Source of the DNA: Asterias rubens | Lineage: Eukaryota; Echinodermata; Asteroidea; Forcipulatida; Asteriidae | DNA length: 64,000 nucleotides | Assembly (NCBI RefSeq): GCF_902459465.1 | Contig: NC_047063.1 | Coordinates: forward strand, 3,038,001 to 3,102,000 | Direction of reading: 5' to 3' | Part shown: piece after piece, positions 9,354 to 21,994 of the stretch | Layout of the letters: each line of letters starts with the position of its first letter | How positions within the stretch are numbered: position 1 is the stretch's first letter | Position numbers and translations under genes: made by a program | Notes under the pieces: generated by a model | Seen by the model: only the letters and a program-made list of their open reading frames with translations | Database searches by the model: none | Told to the model about the DNA's origin: nothing

Positions 9354-12350
9354 ATGTGACAGACCTGGTTGTACTGTTGGTGTCTCTGAAACAGATGGCT
9401 GAAGACATCAGTAGCATCCTCCGTTGACTTAAACCACTCTGGTTTACTCGTGTCAGCGTTAACATTAAAGATCTTAAGACTAGAAGTGATTAACACGTTG
9501 CTGCCTTCTCTTTAACATTTTCAAATTAGAGGGAGGGGGGGGGGGGGACATGTGTGGGGATTTTATCGCCATGGGGGATATCGATGGTTAGTTAAAGACC
9601 TTAGAACTTATGGTTTACAAAAGTTCAGTTTGTTTTTCGGATCAAGACAAACATTTTTGAGCGTTTACAAAATTTGTGTAAAAATCTGTAGAGTGTATGA
9701 AGCACACTTTGTTAATATGTTTGTAGGAAATTCATATTTGTATGAAATTTATTCACACTTAATAATTGGTGGAATCATATAACTCGGTGCAGTTTTTGTA
9801 ATGCTTGTAGAATTCAAAAAATGTAGCACTTTGAGTTTGTTTTAATAGAAAAGTCAGTTGATCATAAAAACAAACAATTAGCACAATTTATTCAAAACTA
9901 ACTGGTTAGAAGCAAAATTATTACGTGTTTCATTTTTTTTTTGTAATGCTTGTAGAATTAGATTAATGTAGTTTTTTTTTAGTTTTTTTGTTTTAATTGG
10001 AAAGTCGGTTGATCATAAAAAAAATTAGCTCTTGCAAATTACCAGAGAGACGTTTCTTTCTTGTGTTTACTCTTATCATAAATTTTCATTTACATTTCAT
10101 TTTTTTCCCCTGTTTGTTTTTTAGGACTGCGGGATGTAAACAAAACAGTGATTTTCTTACATTTTGTGTAATCAAAGCAAATAATACGCAGTCAGTCGTG
10201 GTACTCTTGCTATTTTTGTCTGATTTTTTTGAAGTAACAAAAACACACAAATTCGTTTGAAATCCTTTCATTTGAAAGCTTTTTGAAAAGACGAATCAAT
10301 TTCTCACAATTATTTTTATTCCCTCAACTATTTTCATTCAGCTTTTTGCCCATTAACTTTATGTAGTTGTGTTCACTTTTATTTAGAATCATCGGGCAAT
10401 CACTATTTGATTAAAGCCTACACTATATTTACGTGAAGTTATTAAAGCCCTTGTACTCAATAACCAAATATCATGCCCCTGCCAGTTTAACCAGTCTTTT
10501 CCACAAATTTTACTTGACAAATTGCTAAGGTGTGGGAATTTTGTTCTCTTCTCTGTTTCTTGTACTCTCAACAAAACCTTTTTTCGCTTTAGTTTTGTTT
10601 CTATTTGATTGAATTCTGAATTATGAAAACCCTTCAAATACCCTAGAAGTATCTGATTAATGTTAGCTTAGTGATGAAAGAATTTTCAATACTATTCGAA
10701 AGCAAATTTTTAATGTGAAAAATGTGGGAACGAGATTAGATTTGTTATATATTTTTTTCAAGATTGGCAAAGTTGTTTTGTCATAGGATTTGAAGAAGGC
10801 GAAGCAGCCAAATGGTGGTAATGTTTGTGTTGTGTTGGTCACAGAAGCTAGAAATTTAAAAAGTACTGATGTCTCAAATTGCAACGGATTCCGCGTACTG
10901 TTGTCGTGGTTTGTTGCGGGGCCAAACTATCAGCCAAAGAAAGGATTTATATCATAACTGCCTTTACCTAAGATGGAGTCGAGGTATAGGATATGTTATA
11001 AAGCATTCCGGGGTGTGAGGGTGGGGTTGTTGTGTGTTAAAGAAATACTCCGTAATCACTTGGGTGATTTTGTAGGATGTACTCTTATCAATCTAGTTTG
11101 TGTACACTATGAGCTTTGTAGATTTCCAAGGGCTTTGAAGGTGATTTAAGTTTATACAAGTTTAGGGGTGTTGATTGGAAGCAGGAATTGAGGTAAATGA
11201 GCCTATTGTTTGTGATTCTTATTAAGTGTAACACTGTTTTTTGAAAATTGTTTCATTAAAATGCTTTGAAATCTATAAGCCGTCACAAGTCAAACCAAGG
11301 AACCCTTTCATTTGAAAGCTTTCTAGACAATCGATTCTTTTTGTCCACTTGGATGTTTTCACTTGGCAATTGTACTCGCCTTTTCAGTCTTTACGCAATC
11401 GCAGTCTTTGGCAAACTAGTGAAAACTGATGATTGGCCAACTTATTATGCAGTCTGGAAAAGTTGGTCATCAATTAAAGTTTATGTGTACTTATTCAAAG
11501 TTTTGAGTTCAAGATTACAGTAGGGTAAAGTGACTGGGCCCAATTTCATAGAGTGGCTTAAGCAGAGAATATTGCCAAAAAGAGTTTTGCCGTGACCAGT
11601 CACAACAAGTGACCAGTCACAACAAGTGACATGGTAGATTGGCTGTTCACCTTGTTCTGGAAAGCATGGCGTTTGCTGTGTTTGGCTACTTTTTGTGCTG
11701 GATGAGCAGCTCTTTGAAATTGGGTTGTGGCAGATTCGCTTCCTTTACTTTCAACAATGGGTATACCTCCCATGGAAAACAGATTTGAATAAATTGTTGT
11801 ATTTTCTCGGAAAATGTACTCGGCAAAGTAGTTTGAATAGTTGCACACACTTTTTGTTTTTGTCTTTGTCTGGATCATGGTGTTGTCTTGATTTATTTAA
11901 AGTAGTGTGAAAATGGCTCAATTAAGCTGTTCATATTAATGAATGTGTGGCTTAGCTAGCACATGAACATTTGAAATGAATTTTTAATCGTTTCAACTTT
12001 AATCTATGGCATCCAGTTTCATAAAACATCAAATCTTTGATTAGTAGAACAGATTACCAGCCAAATTACCACACAATGTATTGTTTTGTGAACATGGTTC
12101 CCTGCAAATGTGTGCTTGGCTGTAAAACTTTACTAAGAACCTTTTTACGGCTAAGCAATTATTGATCTGGGCCTGATTTCATGTAGCCTTGTACATCCGT
12201 ACGAGAAGACGGGGGACCAGTCTAGATTTCATGGAGAAATTGTTCAACTTATTAAGCTATAACAAGCTTTGAGAGAGACAACTGTAAACCACAACCAGAG
12301 GTTTTTATAACTGAGATCAGGAAGTCATTGAGGAGTTTTGTGTTTAAAAA
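9354..12350 (+). other. Probable 3' UTR exon start of the first CCHC gene, then AT-rich sequence
   Basis: TTCTTCTTCAG at 9343-9353 is a good acceptor for the donor at 8493, so a 3' UTR exon probably begins at 9354. Where it ends is unclear: ATTAAA occurs near 11253 and AATAAA at 11788. The rest is AT-rich with T runs, a G run at 9535-9548 and fragments of the CCCAATTTCATA repeat at 11536-11650 and 12008-12180. No coding gene is evident. Confidence 0.35.
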
Positions 12351-12479
12351 AGCATTTGCTGTAAAATGACACAAATTAGGGCAGCTATGGAGCCTGGAGA
12401 AGCGAAAACTTTGCATTCGGAAGAGAAACGCCACTGTTGTCGTATTGTGAAGGATTTTGTTCTCTTTCTCGAAATCATC

Positions 12480-12605
12480 ATGGCATCTTCAAGCGACGGT
12501 ACAATTTTGGGAACGCGCTATTTATGCGAGAGTGCCGTGTGCAAAACACGTGCAAAATCACCCAAAATATCTGCTTCGTTTGTTGTGAAAGGGAATCTTA
12601 TTGAG
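12480..12605 (+). CDS. Possible orphan coding exon (uncertain)
   Basis: From the ATG at 12480 the frame reads MASSSDGTILGTRYLCESAV and continues for 42 codons to GAG|GTAAGT, a consensus donor. The open frame itself begins at 12366. It is more GC-balanced than its surroundings. I do not recognise the protein and found no matching downstream exon before the CNBP-like gene. It could be an exon of a small or lineage-specific gene, or chance. Confidence 0.2.
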
Positions 12606-12659
12606 GTAAGTGTACGGTTGAAATGAAGCTTTTTGTCATATTTTGCCTCAATTTTTTGA

Positions 12660-14880
12660 ACAACAATTAAAGTCGGTGGTTTCCATGGTTATTTTTATTT
12701 GTGAAAAAACGGCATGCTTTGAAATGGTGCATAAATACATTGTTCCAAACAAGAAATCGTGGTATTGACTTGACGGCTCGAATTTTTTTTTTTAGTCCGA
12801 GAGTCACCCACGACATGAATGAATCATGATAAAAAACACTGACTGACATTGAAAACATGGCATTACTGAACGTGTGAATGCACAATGGGGAGGACTTGCT
12901 CAAAAAATGGTTTAAACGGTAACCATTCATAACATGGAGGAAATTAATTGTCCTCCTCCATAACCATGGAATTTACCCAAACAGAATATAGGCCGATTTA
13001 TTTAGTAATATTTAGACAACTCGCCCCCAGTAACATACAAAGTCGCCCTGTTGTTGTTTTAAAAAGTCGCCATCATAGTGTCGTCAGCCCCCCCCCCCCA
13101 CACACACAGAGTCACTCCTGTAAAAGTTGCCCTAGTATTTGTACTTTATTGAAGTCTAAAAATATAATTAAGTAAATCAAGGATTGTTAAAACAAATTAT
13201 ATTATGTATTTGAAAGAGAAAAAAAAATTGCTATTTAATTTTTTTTATAATTGTTTGTTTTTATTGACCTACCTACTGTTTTTTAGTTAATTGAGGTAGT
13301 TCATAAATTGTACCCTATGCGGCTTTAGTATAATATTAGTGGTAATATTAATTACGAATATGATAAAAAGTTTGTTTTTCGCTTGTGTGTAAAAATGTTT
13401 GTTTAAACATAGGTTTTTGGGTGAGGATGTTTCTTGTTTGGTTTTGGATCTGGCACGCACGCAACACATTTTATGTCAAGGGTCTTTTCATTAATTTCTT
13501 TATAAATGCGTTGTAACCTAGTGTCATGTGTTTTCAGTAGGATAACAGGAAAATTGTTCACAATCAAAAACTAAATATTTTTTTTTCAAATCATCTGTCC
13601 AATTTTTTAACAATAACACTTACATTTCATCGTGTGTTGAAATTTTTCAAGTTTTGGTTTTACATTGCGAGAGACAGTCCGCCATTAACAGTGCTTGTGC
13701 ATGCACGACATTGGAGCAACGTCATATGTTTTCACACCTTTCATTGGTTGGTATTTTATTTAATATTCAGAAGCTAGTATGGCGTGCAAAATAAATTAGA
13801 AATGTTATTCAATTACTACTAAACAAATTTAATTACATGTTTGTCCTAAGGCATTTTGGCTACTATATTAGAATCCAGAGATTTCATAAGGTATGAAAGT
13901 AAAACACCCCAATCCCCTTTGAAACACACACACTTCATAACAATCCGTTTTCCCCCATTTCAGACCAGTAATGTTTGGTTTCAGGAGATAAGAAACCAAT
14001 CTATGATATTTTCTCTTTAATGTAGACTTAATATTTATTACGCTAATCGGAATTTATTACAGTATTCAGTATATAAAAAATTGTGTAAAAAATTGGTAAT
14101 TTTCACTTAAAATATTTTAATATTTTCCCCCATATTGGCACACCATAGAATCCCAAATAGCAACCACCTCACGTGATCCATCTAGTGACTAAAGCGGAAT
14201 GAGACTCAATCTAGCAGATAGTAATTTTGTTTTGAACTTTTGAGGTTGGATGATGTTTCTTTGACCCATTTGAATGTTGGCATAATAATGCACTAGTGAT
14301 TAGTACCAAAAATCAACCATTTTATAAATGTTTGAGCATAACCAACGACAGGAAACTTTTTTCTCAGCATGATTAAGCCTGATGAAAATACAGACTGTGA
14401 GTAAATTGCATATCTTCTGTCACCGGTGCAGCTTGCACAATCTTGCGGTAAACGGGAATCAAAGTTGGGGACCGAAAACATATGAGGGTCGATAACGTAT
14501 GACGCTACGATACTTTTACACCCAATGACTTAGTCGGGGGGGGGGGGGGGGGGGTTGGACTGGACTCGAGATGTGGCGATTTGGTAGCGGCCGATTATGA
14601 TTGCTGTGGGTGGGGGGGGGGGGGGGTCTCTGTCTGATGCCTGTAATTAGTCTGGGCATGCCTTTACCCAAGTAGCTAGTGCCAATACACTGCTGAATAA
14701 GCAAATGAATGAAATGGTCTGTCCTCTGTAGGATAGGCTATTCCTCTACCCATAACCCATTCAGGACAAACTCTTTGTTGTGTCCCTCTGCCTAACAAAA
14801 ACAAATTGAATATTCTATCTGGTGTGTCCGAGATAGTTGTAATTTTAAGATTCCACTTCACATCCTCAGATTAGACTGCA
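12660..14880. other. AT-rich intergenic sequence
   Basis: Contains homopolymer runs (C at 13089-13098, G at 14537-14554 and 14612-14626) and scattered short open frames with no domain signal. It lies between the two CCHC genes; the downstream gene's promoter must be in its last part, but I see no clear TATA box. Confidence 0.4.
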
Positions 14881-14904
14881 TTTTTGAAGAACATCAGAAC
14901 GAAG

Positions 14905-17900
14905 ATGTCGTATCAAGTTAGTGGGAAGAAAGATTTATCGTGCTACAACTGCAAAAAGAAGGGGCATTTTGCTCGGGATTGCCCAACCAAAGATGAGGAC
15001 TCCCAGTCTGGCGGTGGGGGTAGTGGCGGCGGCGGCGGTGGTGGTGGCAGTGGTGGAGGGTACCAGAAGAGCTACAGGAGCTACAACAACCCTCGCAATA
15101 GTAAGTAAACTGTGAAGGACTTGTCATGCATGAAATTTTTTAGAATGAACTTGGTGCAAGTTCGAGTGCACACATTTAGTCGACCTGTGATTAACCACTG
15201 ACCAGCAACGTACATGGGGGAGTGAACGCACTCACTCGATTGACCACTGACCAGCAACGTACATGGGGGAGTGAACGCACTCACTCGATTGACCACTGAC
15301 CAGCAACGTACAGTGGGGAGTGAACGCACTCACTCGATTGACCACTGACCAGCAACGTACATGGGGGAGTGAACGCACTCACTCGATTGACCACTGACCA
15401 GCAGCGTACATGGGGGAGTGAGTGAACGCACTCACTCGATTGACAACTGACCAGCAACGACATGGGGGAGTGAACGCACTCACTCGATTGACCACTGACC
15501 AGCAACATACATGGGGGAGTGAACGCACTCACTCGATTGGACTAATTTGTTTATTTATTTTTTGTTTCTGTTTAGGTCGTTGCTACAGATGTAACCGTAT
15601 TGGACACGTTGTAGCCGAATGCACCAGCCCTGCTAGTAAGTATCTAAACACATAATTACCTGTATGCCTCTACTGCTGTATGCTGTACGGTGGCTTAAGA
15701 AGTTTGGCTTGGCCCAAAACGGGATGTAGAGCCTAATCTTATAATGTAGATTGTCTTTTGATGTTGTTGCTTGACATTGTACAATGTAAAGTAGACATTT
15801 TATTTAGCTGAAAATTACACAGTTTTATCTTCCATTACGCGCTAATCCACCAATCAGTTGCTCGAACGGGAGAGTCGTATAAAAAGCTATAATCTACTCG
15901 CAGTTTTTATATTGTTCACTGCGTATTGTGAGTGTCAATGCGTCACCCTCCGCATTCGAACAGTGTCAAAATTACTTTCTAAACTTTGCGCATGCAAAAC
16001 TAAAAACAAAAACATAACCTAAACCTCATTGACTTGATGAGACTGGAAGATAATTTTGTTTCACACTCGCGCTTGTGTGTTTGACAAAAACCAATCTATG
16101 ACATTACCTGTAAATTGCAAAAAAGTACCGCATTCTTTTTGTGCTTTACTCACATTTAAATAAAAGCATTCGTTAGGAAACTTGGAAGTGCTTCTTAAAG
16201 TTTGTAGTTCACAAATAATCCTACATATATTCATTTTCATTGACAGACAAGTGCTACAACTGTGATGAAGAAGGGCACAATGCAAGCGACTGCCCTCACC
16301 CAGCTAAACGTAAGTGTTGATCCCGTAGGTAATTCGTATGAATTACTCCACCATGTCAACCTGAGTCCGACAGCTCTGCCTTTTCTAACGATGTTTGTCT
16401 CACCCTTACAAAAATGAAGTACTAGGACAAAGCGCAGTCAAGCTAAGGGCTGTTCTTTGTCCAGTTTTCAGCTGTAAAAATTGTTGCAACTTTAACCAAA
16501 GTATTTTTACTTCCAATATAACAAAAATTAAATGAAAGCAAAATCAATAAAACACAATGGAACTAAAAATCTTACATTTTTTCTTCTTAATAGCTCGCAT
16601 TGTTGAGTGCTACACTTGTCGCAAGAAGGGCCACATCAGCCGCGAGTGCCCCGATAACAAGGAAGAGAAGTTGTGCTACAACTGCGACCAGCCCGGTCAT
16701 TTGAAGCGCAACTGCCCGGATTTGCCCTCTGCGGCCGACGGAGAGGATGACCGCAAGTGTTACAATTGCCAGCAGCCTGGTCACCTGTCCGGCCAGTGCC
16801 CGGAGAGAACCTGTCATGTGTGAGTTTTTTTTATTTTTCTCATAACTACATTTTTCTTATTCAGGGCTTCAGCTTTTGAAAAGAGTAGCCCATGAGTTTG
16901 TCCTTTAAATGACACGTTGCCTTGGATTGGGAGAGTTGGTCTTTGAAAATCTTTAAAACTGTTGTTTTAAAGATGTTTTAAAAGTAGAAGATAATGGTCC
17001 AGACAAATGTGCCTTAAAACTGCGTGCTTTTCCTTATACGTTATGAAATATTCCGGCACGCAATTTCAAGGCATATTCGTGTGGATCATTGTGTTCTACT
17101 TTTAGAACATTTTTTTTTTTTTTTTTTTTTTACCAAATGCCTTTTATAACGAATGGTTGCAAACGCTTTTCAATAGACCAACTCACCAAACCCAAGGTTA
17201 GTGTCTAAGTAACTTTTGTTGTCATTGACTCGCCAGCAGGACCAGTAAGCTTGTCACGCCACTCTTCTGAGTTGTGAAAAGCTTTTGAAACTGTTTGTCA
17301 TGAAATACGTATGGTTTGAAAGATGGTTTTAAAAGTAGAATATTATGGTCCACTCAAATTTCTTCATGGGGTGTTTTTGCCGAGCAGATAAGAGCACTGT
17401 ACTCAAGCTCTTGTGTTTCTGTTCTGCAGAGTGCGGGTTCAGAATCCCAGTCGTGACACTTGTGTCCTTGAGCAAGACACTTAACCATAAGCCTCTCTCC
17501 ACCCAGGGGTAAATGGGTACCTGCGAGGGCTGAGATGGTTCTTGTTAATTGCGCTACATATATTTGGCAGCACGGGCTGTATACTCCCCAGGGAGCTGAG
17601 ATGGTCCAGGGGTTGCAATTTTGAATTTCAATGCAAGTATCCCCTCATATTGGGGCCTCAATGTATATGAGTGTCCCCCACAACATACATGATGTACAGG
17701 GGAATAAATGGGTACCTGTGAGGGTAGAGGTTGATATTGTGAATGAAAAAGCCTTTGGGGCGATATAAACTGTTGCCCAGGTTGTATACTCCCAAGGGAG
17801 CTGAGAAACATTAAAAAGGGATGTTATTGGCCCTATGACCAGGGCACTTATGTAAAGCGATTGATACGGTTATTGTGAAATGCGCTATGGAAGAATTGGT

Positions 17901-18817
17901 TATTATTATTATTATTATTTGTTATGATCTTCTCATTGTTTTATAAATAATTTGTGTTCCTATTTCTTTTCATCTTTTTAAAAATGTATTTTTGGGGCTG
18001 TTCTGTTTTTAATTGCTAGGGTACCCTGTTTTTTAGCTGGTTTATTTCATAGTGGGGTTTCAATGTAAGAATGTTCCCACAACACCCTGTGCATTTTTAT
18101 TGTGTTTTTTAGTGGTTTATCCAATTTATATTTATATTTATTGTCATCATTTTTTAATTGGTACCCCGTTACTGCGGTGGCGCAATTTTATGTCTTTTAT
18201 CTGTACAATTTTTATCAATATTTTTACCTTGTAATGCCACATAATTCAGCTGTGTGCTGCCATTTTTTATTTTTTTATTTTATTTTATACAAATGAATGA
18301 ATGAATGAAAAGGAATTATTTAAGGTGAATATTAATGTGGAAGCTCTTTGAGATGCGCTATTAAAAAACTTGCTATTGTTACTATTATTCTGCCAGCTTT
18401 TTCACAGGCCTATATTTTAAAGGTTGTCTTTCAGCATAGGACTTGTAGTTGATGACTTTTAGCTTATATGGAGTGGTTTACAATATGTAGTGGTAGGTCT
18501 TCAGGATTAATGAGCCAGCAGGATCAGTTGGACAGCGCTTTGACTGTAAAATATTCATGAGATTGTATTGTAGTGTTGGTGTATAAAGTGCCTACCAACA
18601 CCCAACCATATTGTTTGTGTAGCATATAATATTGATTCGGGTCTTCGTTATTTTTGTTTCCCCGTACATCAGTTGCGATCAAACCGGTCATCTTGCTCGT
18701 GACTGCCCCCAGGAGGGTGGAGGAGAGAGGCGACCTCGTCGTAGCGCCAACAACGCCGACAAGACCTGTTACAAGTGTAGCCTTGAAGGCCACATTGCCC
18801 GTGACTGCCCGGAGTGA
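14905..18817 (+). CDS. CNBP-like protein with eight CCHC zinc knuckles
   Basis: Five exons: 14905-15100, 15576-15635, 16247-16309, 16594-16819 and 18673-18817 (TGA at 18815-18817), giving 229 residues. The start is the ATG of MSYQVSGKKDLSCYNC. Knuckles in order: CYNCKKKGHFARDC, CYRCNRIGHVVAEC, CYNCDEEGHNASDC, CYTCRKKGHISREC, CYNCDQPGHLKRNC, CYNCQQPGHLSGQC, CHVCDQTGHLARDC and CYKCSLEGHIARDC. A Gly/Ser-rich stretch (about residues 38-53) follows the first. Introns 1-3 are phase 1; intron 4 splits the seventh knuckle between CHV and C. CNBP, Gis2 and Byr3 have seven such fingers and bind G-rich RNA or ssDNA, acting in translation; that role is inferred. The gene follows another CCHC gene on the same strand, 6.4 kb upstream. 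Exact orthology to CNBP is unproven. Confidence 0.92.
15186..15538 (+). repeat. 49-bp minisatellite, about seven copies
   Basis: Unit starts GATTGACCACTGACCAGCAA and ends GAACGCACTCACTC; neighbouring copies start at 15238 and 15287. It lies in intron 1 of the CNBP-like gene. A single related sequence occurs at 54417-54480. Confidence 0.95.
16906..17365. repeat. Degraded TTGCCTCGAAATTGCG foldback copies
   Basis: GACACGTTGCCTTGGATTGG..GAGTTGGTCTTTGAAAATC, then TTTCAAGGCATATTCGTGTGG and an A/T run, match the family seen at 21250-21556. A second partial copy follows at 17230-17365. Located in intron 4 of the CNBP-like gene. Confidence 0.5.
17366..17915 (+). repeat. tRNA-derived SINE, plus orientation, internally repeated
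   Basis: GCCGAGCAGATAAGAGCACT (A-box region) and GCGGGTTCAGAATCCCAGTC (B-box region), then CTTGTGTCCTTGAGCAAGAC, the CACCCAGGGGTAAATGGGTA body and an ATT-rich tail. The body part occurs twice, so the copy looks rearranged. Confidence 0.65.
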
Positions 18818-19096
18818 GCAGGCTCAGGTTAGCTTCCTGCGCGCCTCACAGGCATTTTATCCAGTTTCAGTCATCTCAAGGGTTGGCGAAATGCCTGGTT
18901 GATAACCAGCCAGCATCAGCAACCTGTGATGAACTGGTGCGAACCAGTTCCAACTGGTCTGAGGCTGTTTGGTCCGGCCTCGGGCTGTTGAGAGGGCTGG
19001 GTGTAGTGTGAGTGTGTGTGAGTAGGAGGTGCCTGTGTTTCTCATGAGTTTCATCAAAAAAAATTAAGTATTACCTGTAGATTAAGTGTTTATAAA

Positions 19097-19102
19097 AATA
19101 AA
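19097..19102 (+). terminator. Polyadenylation signal of the CNBP-like gene
   Basis: AATAAA 280 bases after the TGA; the first canonical hexamer downstream. Confidence 0.6.
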
Positions 19103-20312
19103 CAAAATCGTAACATAAATTGACTTCAGATCTGTCATCACACAAAATCCACTGACATTCATTTAAACTTCCATATAAAAAGAAAAGAAAATAGCACCAT
19201 AAAATTATGCAAGCGGTATAAAAGCAATATGACACATTGTTCACTTCCAACCAAAAAGACAACTAAAATATAGGTGATAAAAAAAAATGAAAGCTTTTAA
19301 GAACACCTGATGTCGAGAACAGGCACGGTGAGTTGGTAGGGGTTCCTTTCATGGGAAAGATGAAAGGGGGGAGCGTTTGTTAGGAAGAATTTGACCAACA
19401 GTTGAAGTATATCAACGGTTTGAAAAAGAACCGGAATATTTGGAGAAAATTTAAGAGAATTTTGGCGTACCATCGTTGGAACAACAACCTTTTGGGGGAT
19501 GGATGGGTTGTTTTGTCTTGAGACAGAGACGAGGTTAGGGGGTTCAGTGGTGTGGGTGGATTCTGTAGTTTCTGTAGTTCTTCATTTGTTTGTTGCGTCT
19601 TCTTTATTATTTTGAAAATTGTCTTTGTAGAAATGAACTTTTCTATTATAGCATGAGAAAATTGTCCTTGATTGTTTAGAAGTAGGCTCAACAGAAAATG
19701 TACTACAGAATAGGTTTTAGAAAAATTCTGTCGTGAGTGCACTGCAGAGGAGGGTGAAAAAAGTACTTTTAGATCGAACAGTCGTCATTGGTTTTTTACA
19801 ATGATAGAATTATTTAGGATCATTGGATCGTTATCTTTTGTGTGTTTTTATGTTTTTAACAACTACTGTTTGAATGTTGCTCAATATTCATGCTTGGGGT
19901 TGTGAATTGTTCTGAGTTCTGACCCAACTTAAATTTTTTTTTCTTCAAATTGATTACACTTCTTTGCAGTGTTCAATCAAAACACTTTAAACTTACATCA
20001 GATACTATTTGAGGTAGAGAATTTCTGTTTCTTGTCATGAATTAACAAGTTGACTCGTCTTAAAGGGACAAGTTTCCTACTACATGTATTGAGAAAACTG
20101 ACATAATTGGACAGAAACATGTTTCTTTTGGAAATTGAAAGAGTAAAATGTCTTTCCTTGGCTTGACGTTGCAAAACTCCATTGTAGGCCTTTAGATTTC
20201 ACAACTAAAGTGCCTGTTTGTCATTGGTTGGTTGTCGTCCAAAATACACTCGATGAAAGAGTTTTGACTTGAATTCAGTCTGAAAGTTGTCCCATTCTTC
20301 AAATTTAGCCCG
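19103..20312. other. Intergenic, no recognised gene
   Basis: AT-rich. The longest open frame (minus, 19380-19742) is Phe/Leu/Gln-rich with no motif and I do not consider it a gene. Confidence 0.4.
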
Positions 20313-20492
20313 GTTCATACTTCATGGGAATGCGAAGGCGAAGTGAATTTGACGTCACAACTCTCCTTTCGCAGCAATATTCTCAGCGATATTCGCAAGT
20401 GAGTTAAACTGAGTTGAACTGCTGCAAATTATTTGTTGCGAGTTTGTGACGTCAACATTCACTTCACATTCACGTTCGCAGGAAGTATGAAC
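20313..20492. mobile_element. Small TIR element with GGTTCATACTTC ends
   Basis: GGTTCATACTTCATGGGAATG on the left and CGCAGGAAGTATGAACC on the right are inverted, with inner GACGTCA motifs on both arms. About 180 bases, non-coding. Confidence 0.55.
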
Positions 20493-20859
20493 CAGCTTAA
20501 GGGCATTGGTTTATATGAACCAGATAAAAGAGTAAAATGATAGATTTTTTTACAAGTAAATGTAGTTTTTTTAACAATGGCATTGGTGGTGCCCCTGTGT
20601 GATTGAAAAGTTTCCCTTTCTTGTTTTTTTTTTTTTTTTTTTTTCATATATCTTAAAGCGAATCTGGATATTTAGCCAGCTTTACCAATACAGTGTATCT
20701 TTTCCTGGGGTCTTTTGGATCTGTAGATTTGCTTGAATTTTAATTAACTTTTAGCGTATTTTTCTCTTTGTTGTTTGGCAAGTTGTACGTGTTCGCTTAT
20801 CTTAGGCAACCCTTTTCGGACTTGTCACAAAATGGTGAAATTGTTAGGCTTTCTAATTT

Positions 20860-21030
20860 CACAATAATGTTAAGCAGAAGTTACTACTCAGCAAGTTAAG
20901 CAAAAACAACTGAGTAGGGTAGGCACCAGTTGCAGCATTGTAAAATGTGCTAAACATTTGGTATTTTGGCAGGTAATCAATTTCTGATAATGCTGTGTGC
21001 ATACAGGCTTAATGAAATTAGTCCCAGTTG
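20860..21030. repeat. Dispersed repeat, AAGCAGAA / CCCAATTTCATA family
   Basis: Contains ATGTTAAGCAGAAGTTACTA and TTGGTATTTTGGCAGGTAAT, recurring with variation near 11536, 30387, 36205, 43058, 48340 and 59153. Non-coding. Confidence 0.4.
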
Positions 21031-21249
21031 AAGCAGAGCTGTGTGTTGAGAGAGTTGCGACTTAAAAAAGAATTTTTTTGGTAAACAAGAAAGAGCATGG
21101 TGCCAGACGGGGTTGTGTTTTATTCGTCTGGACGGACAATGGCGTCGAGTTGTCACATGACAACAGAAAACTTGTTCCTACTGTGTTCCCCCCCCCCTCC
21201 CCATGTCACAACTCTTTGAATAATGTACACAGTTCTGAGCTCGAGCATA

Positions 21250-21556
21250 AAGGAACACGTTGCCTTGGATAGGTCGAGTTGGTCTTTGAAAAATGTTTGT
21301 AGCTGTTTGTTATAAAATGCATATGGGTAGAAAGATGTTGTAAAAGTAGAATATAATGATCCATTCAAAGATGCCTCGAAATTGCGCGGTTTTCCTTTAA
21401 CCTTGTCGACCAACACGGTTGGCCATTTATGGGAGTCAATTTTTGACTCCCATAAAACATCTTTTAAAACAGCTTTCCAAACGCATGCATTTTATTCGAA
21501 CGATTGCAAACGCCTTTTATAGACCAACTCGACTGATCCAGGGCAATGTGTTCCTT
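21250..21556. mobile_element. TTGCCTCGAAATTGCG foldback element, longest copy
   Basis: Runs from AAAGGAACACGTTGCCTTGG to CAGGGCAATGTGTTCCTTTA, which are inverted ends. The centre is GGGAGTCAATTTTTGACTCCC at about 21431. The right arm lacks part of what the copy at 1603-1873 keeps. Confidence 0.7.
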
Positions 21557-21994
21557 TAGATATTTGCTGCAGCTTTACACAAGCGGTGTTAGATTTTGTC
21601 CTTGAAGTGTATTGAAATATAAAGCTATGAATAATTATAGTTATTATAATAGCACCTTTCTAAAATACAAGTATTTTAATATTGTCATTTATCCCAGAGA
21701 GTCTTTCTAGAGAGACTATTTAGGAATATTCAAATAAGAATAAAATAATCAATCAATGATTTTTTTTCCTCATAAAGTTGATAGTTTTAATTGAACTGGA
21801 CAATCATCTATTAAAATGATACACAGTTTTAACATTATGATGTTAAACAATGTATGATTGTGATACTACCATGTATTAGTTATAATACAAGAGTGACCAA
21901 TCGTATCAGAATTAAATATTCAAGCCTGCCTGGTTTTAATGCTAGAAAACACAAACTGCTTTGCAATTATTCCCAGTGGTCTTTGATCCATTCA
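21557..21994. other. Intergenic, no recognised gene
   Basis: AT-rich, with repeated short runs such as AATAATCAATCAATGA. I see no gene or element boundary. Confidence 0.35.

Noticed and set aside
15180-15540. CRISPR-like array of regular 49-base repeats
   Set aside because: Units are directly adjacent with no unique spacers, in the intron of an animal gene; it is a minisatellite.
19380-19742. Minus-strand frame of 120 residues
   Set aside because: Phe/Leu/Gln composition typical of AT-rich non-coding DNA; no motif or splice support.
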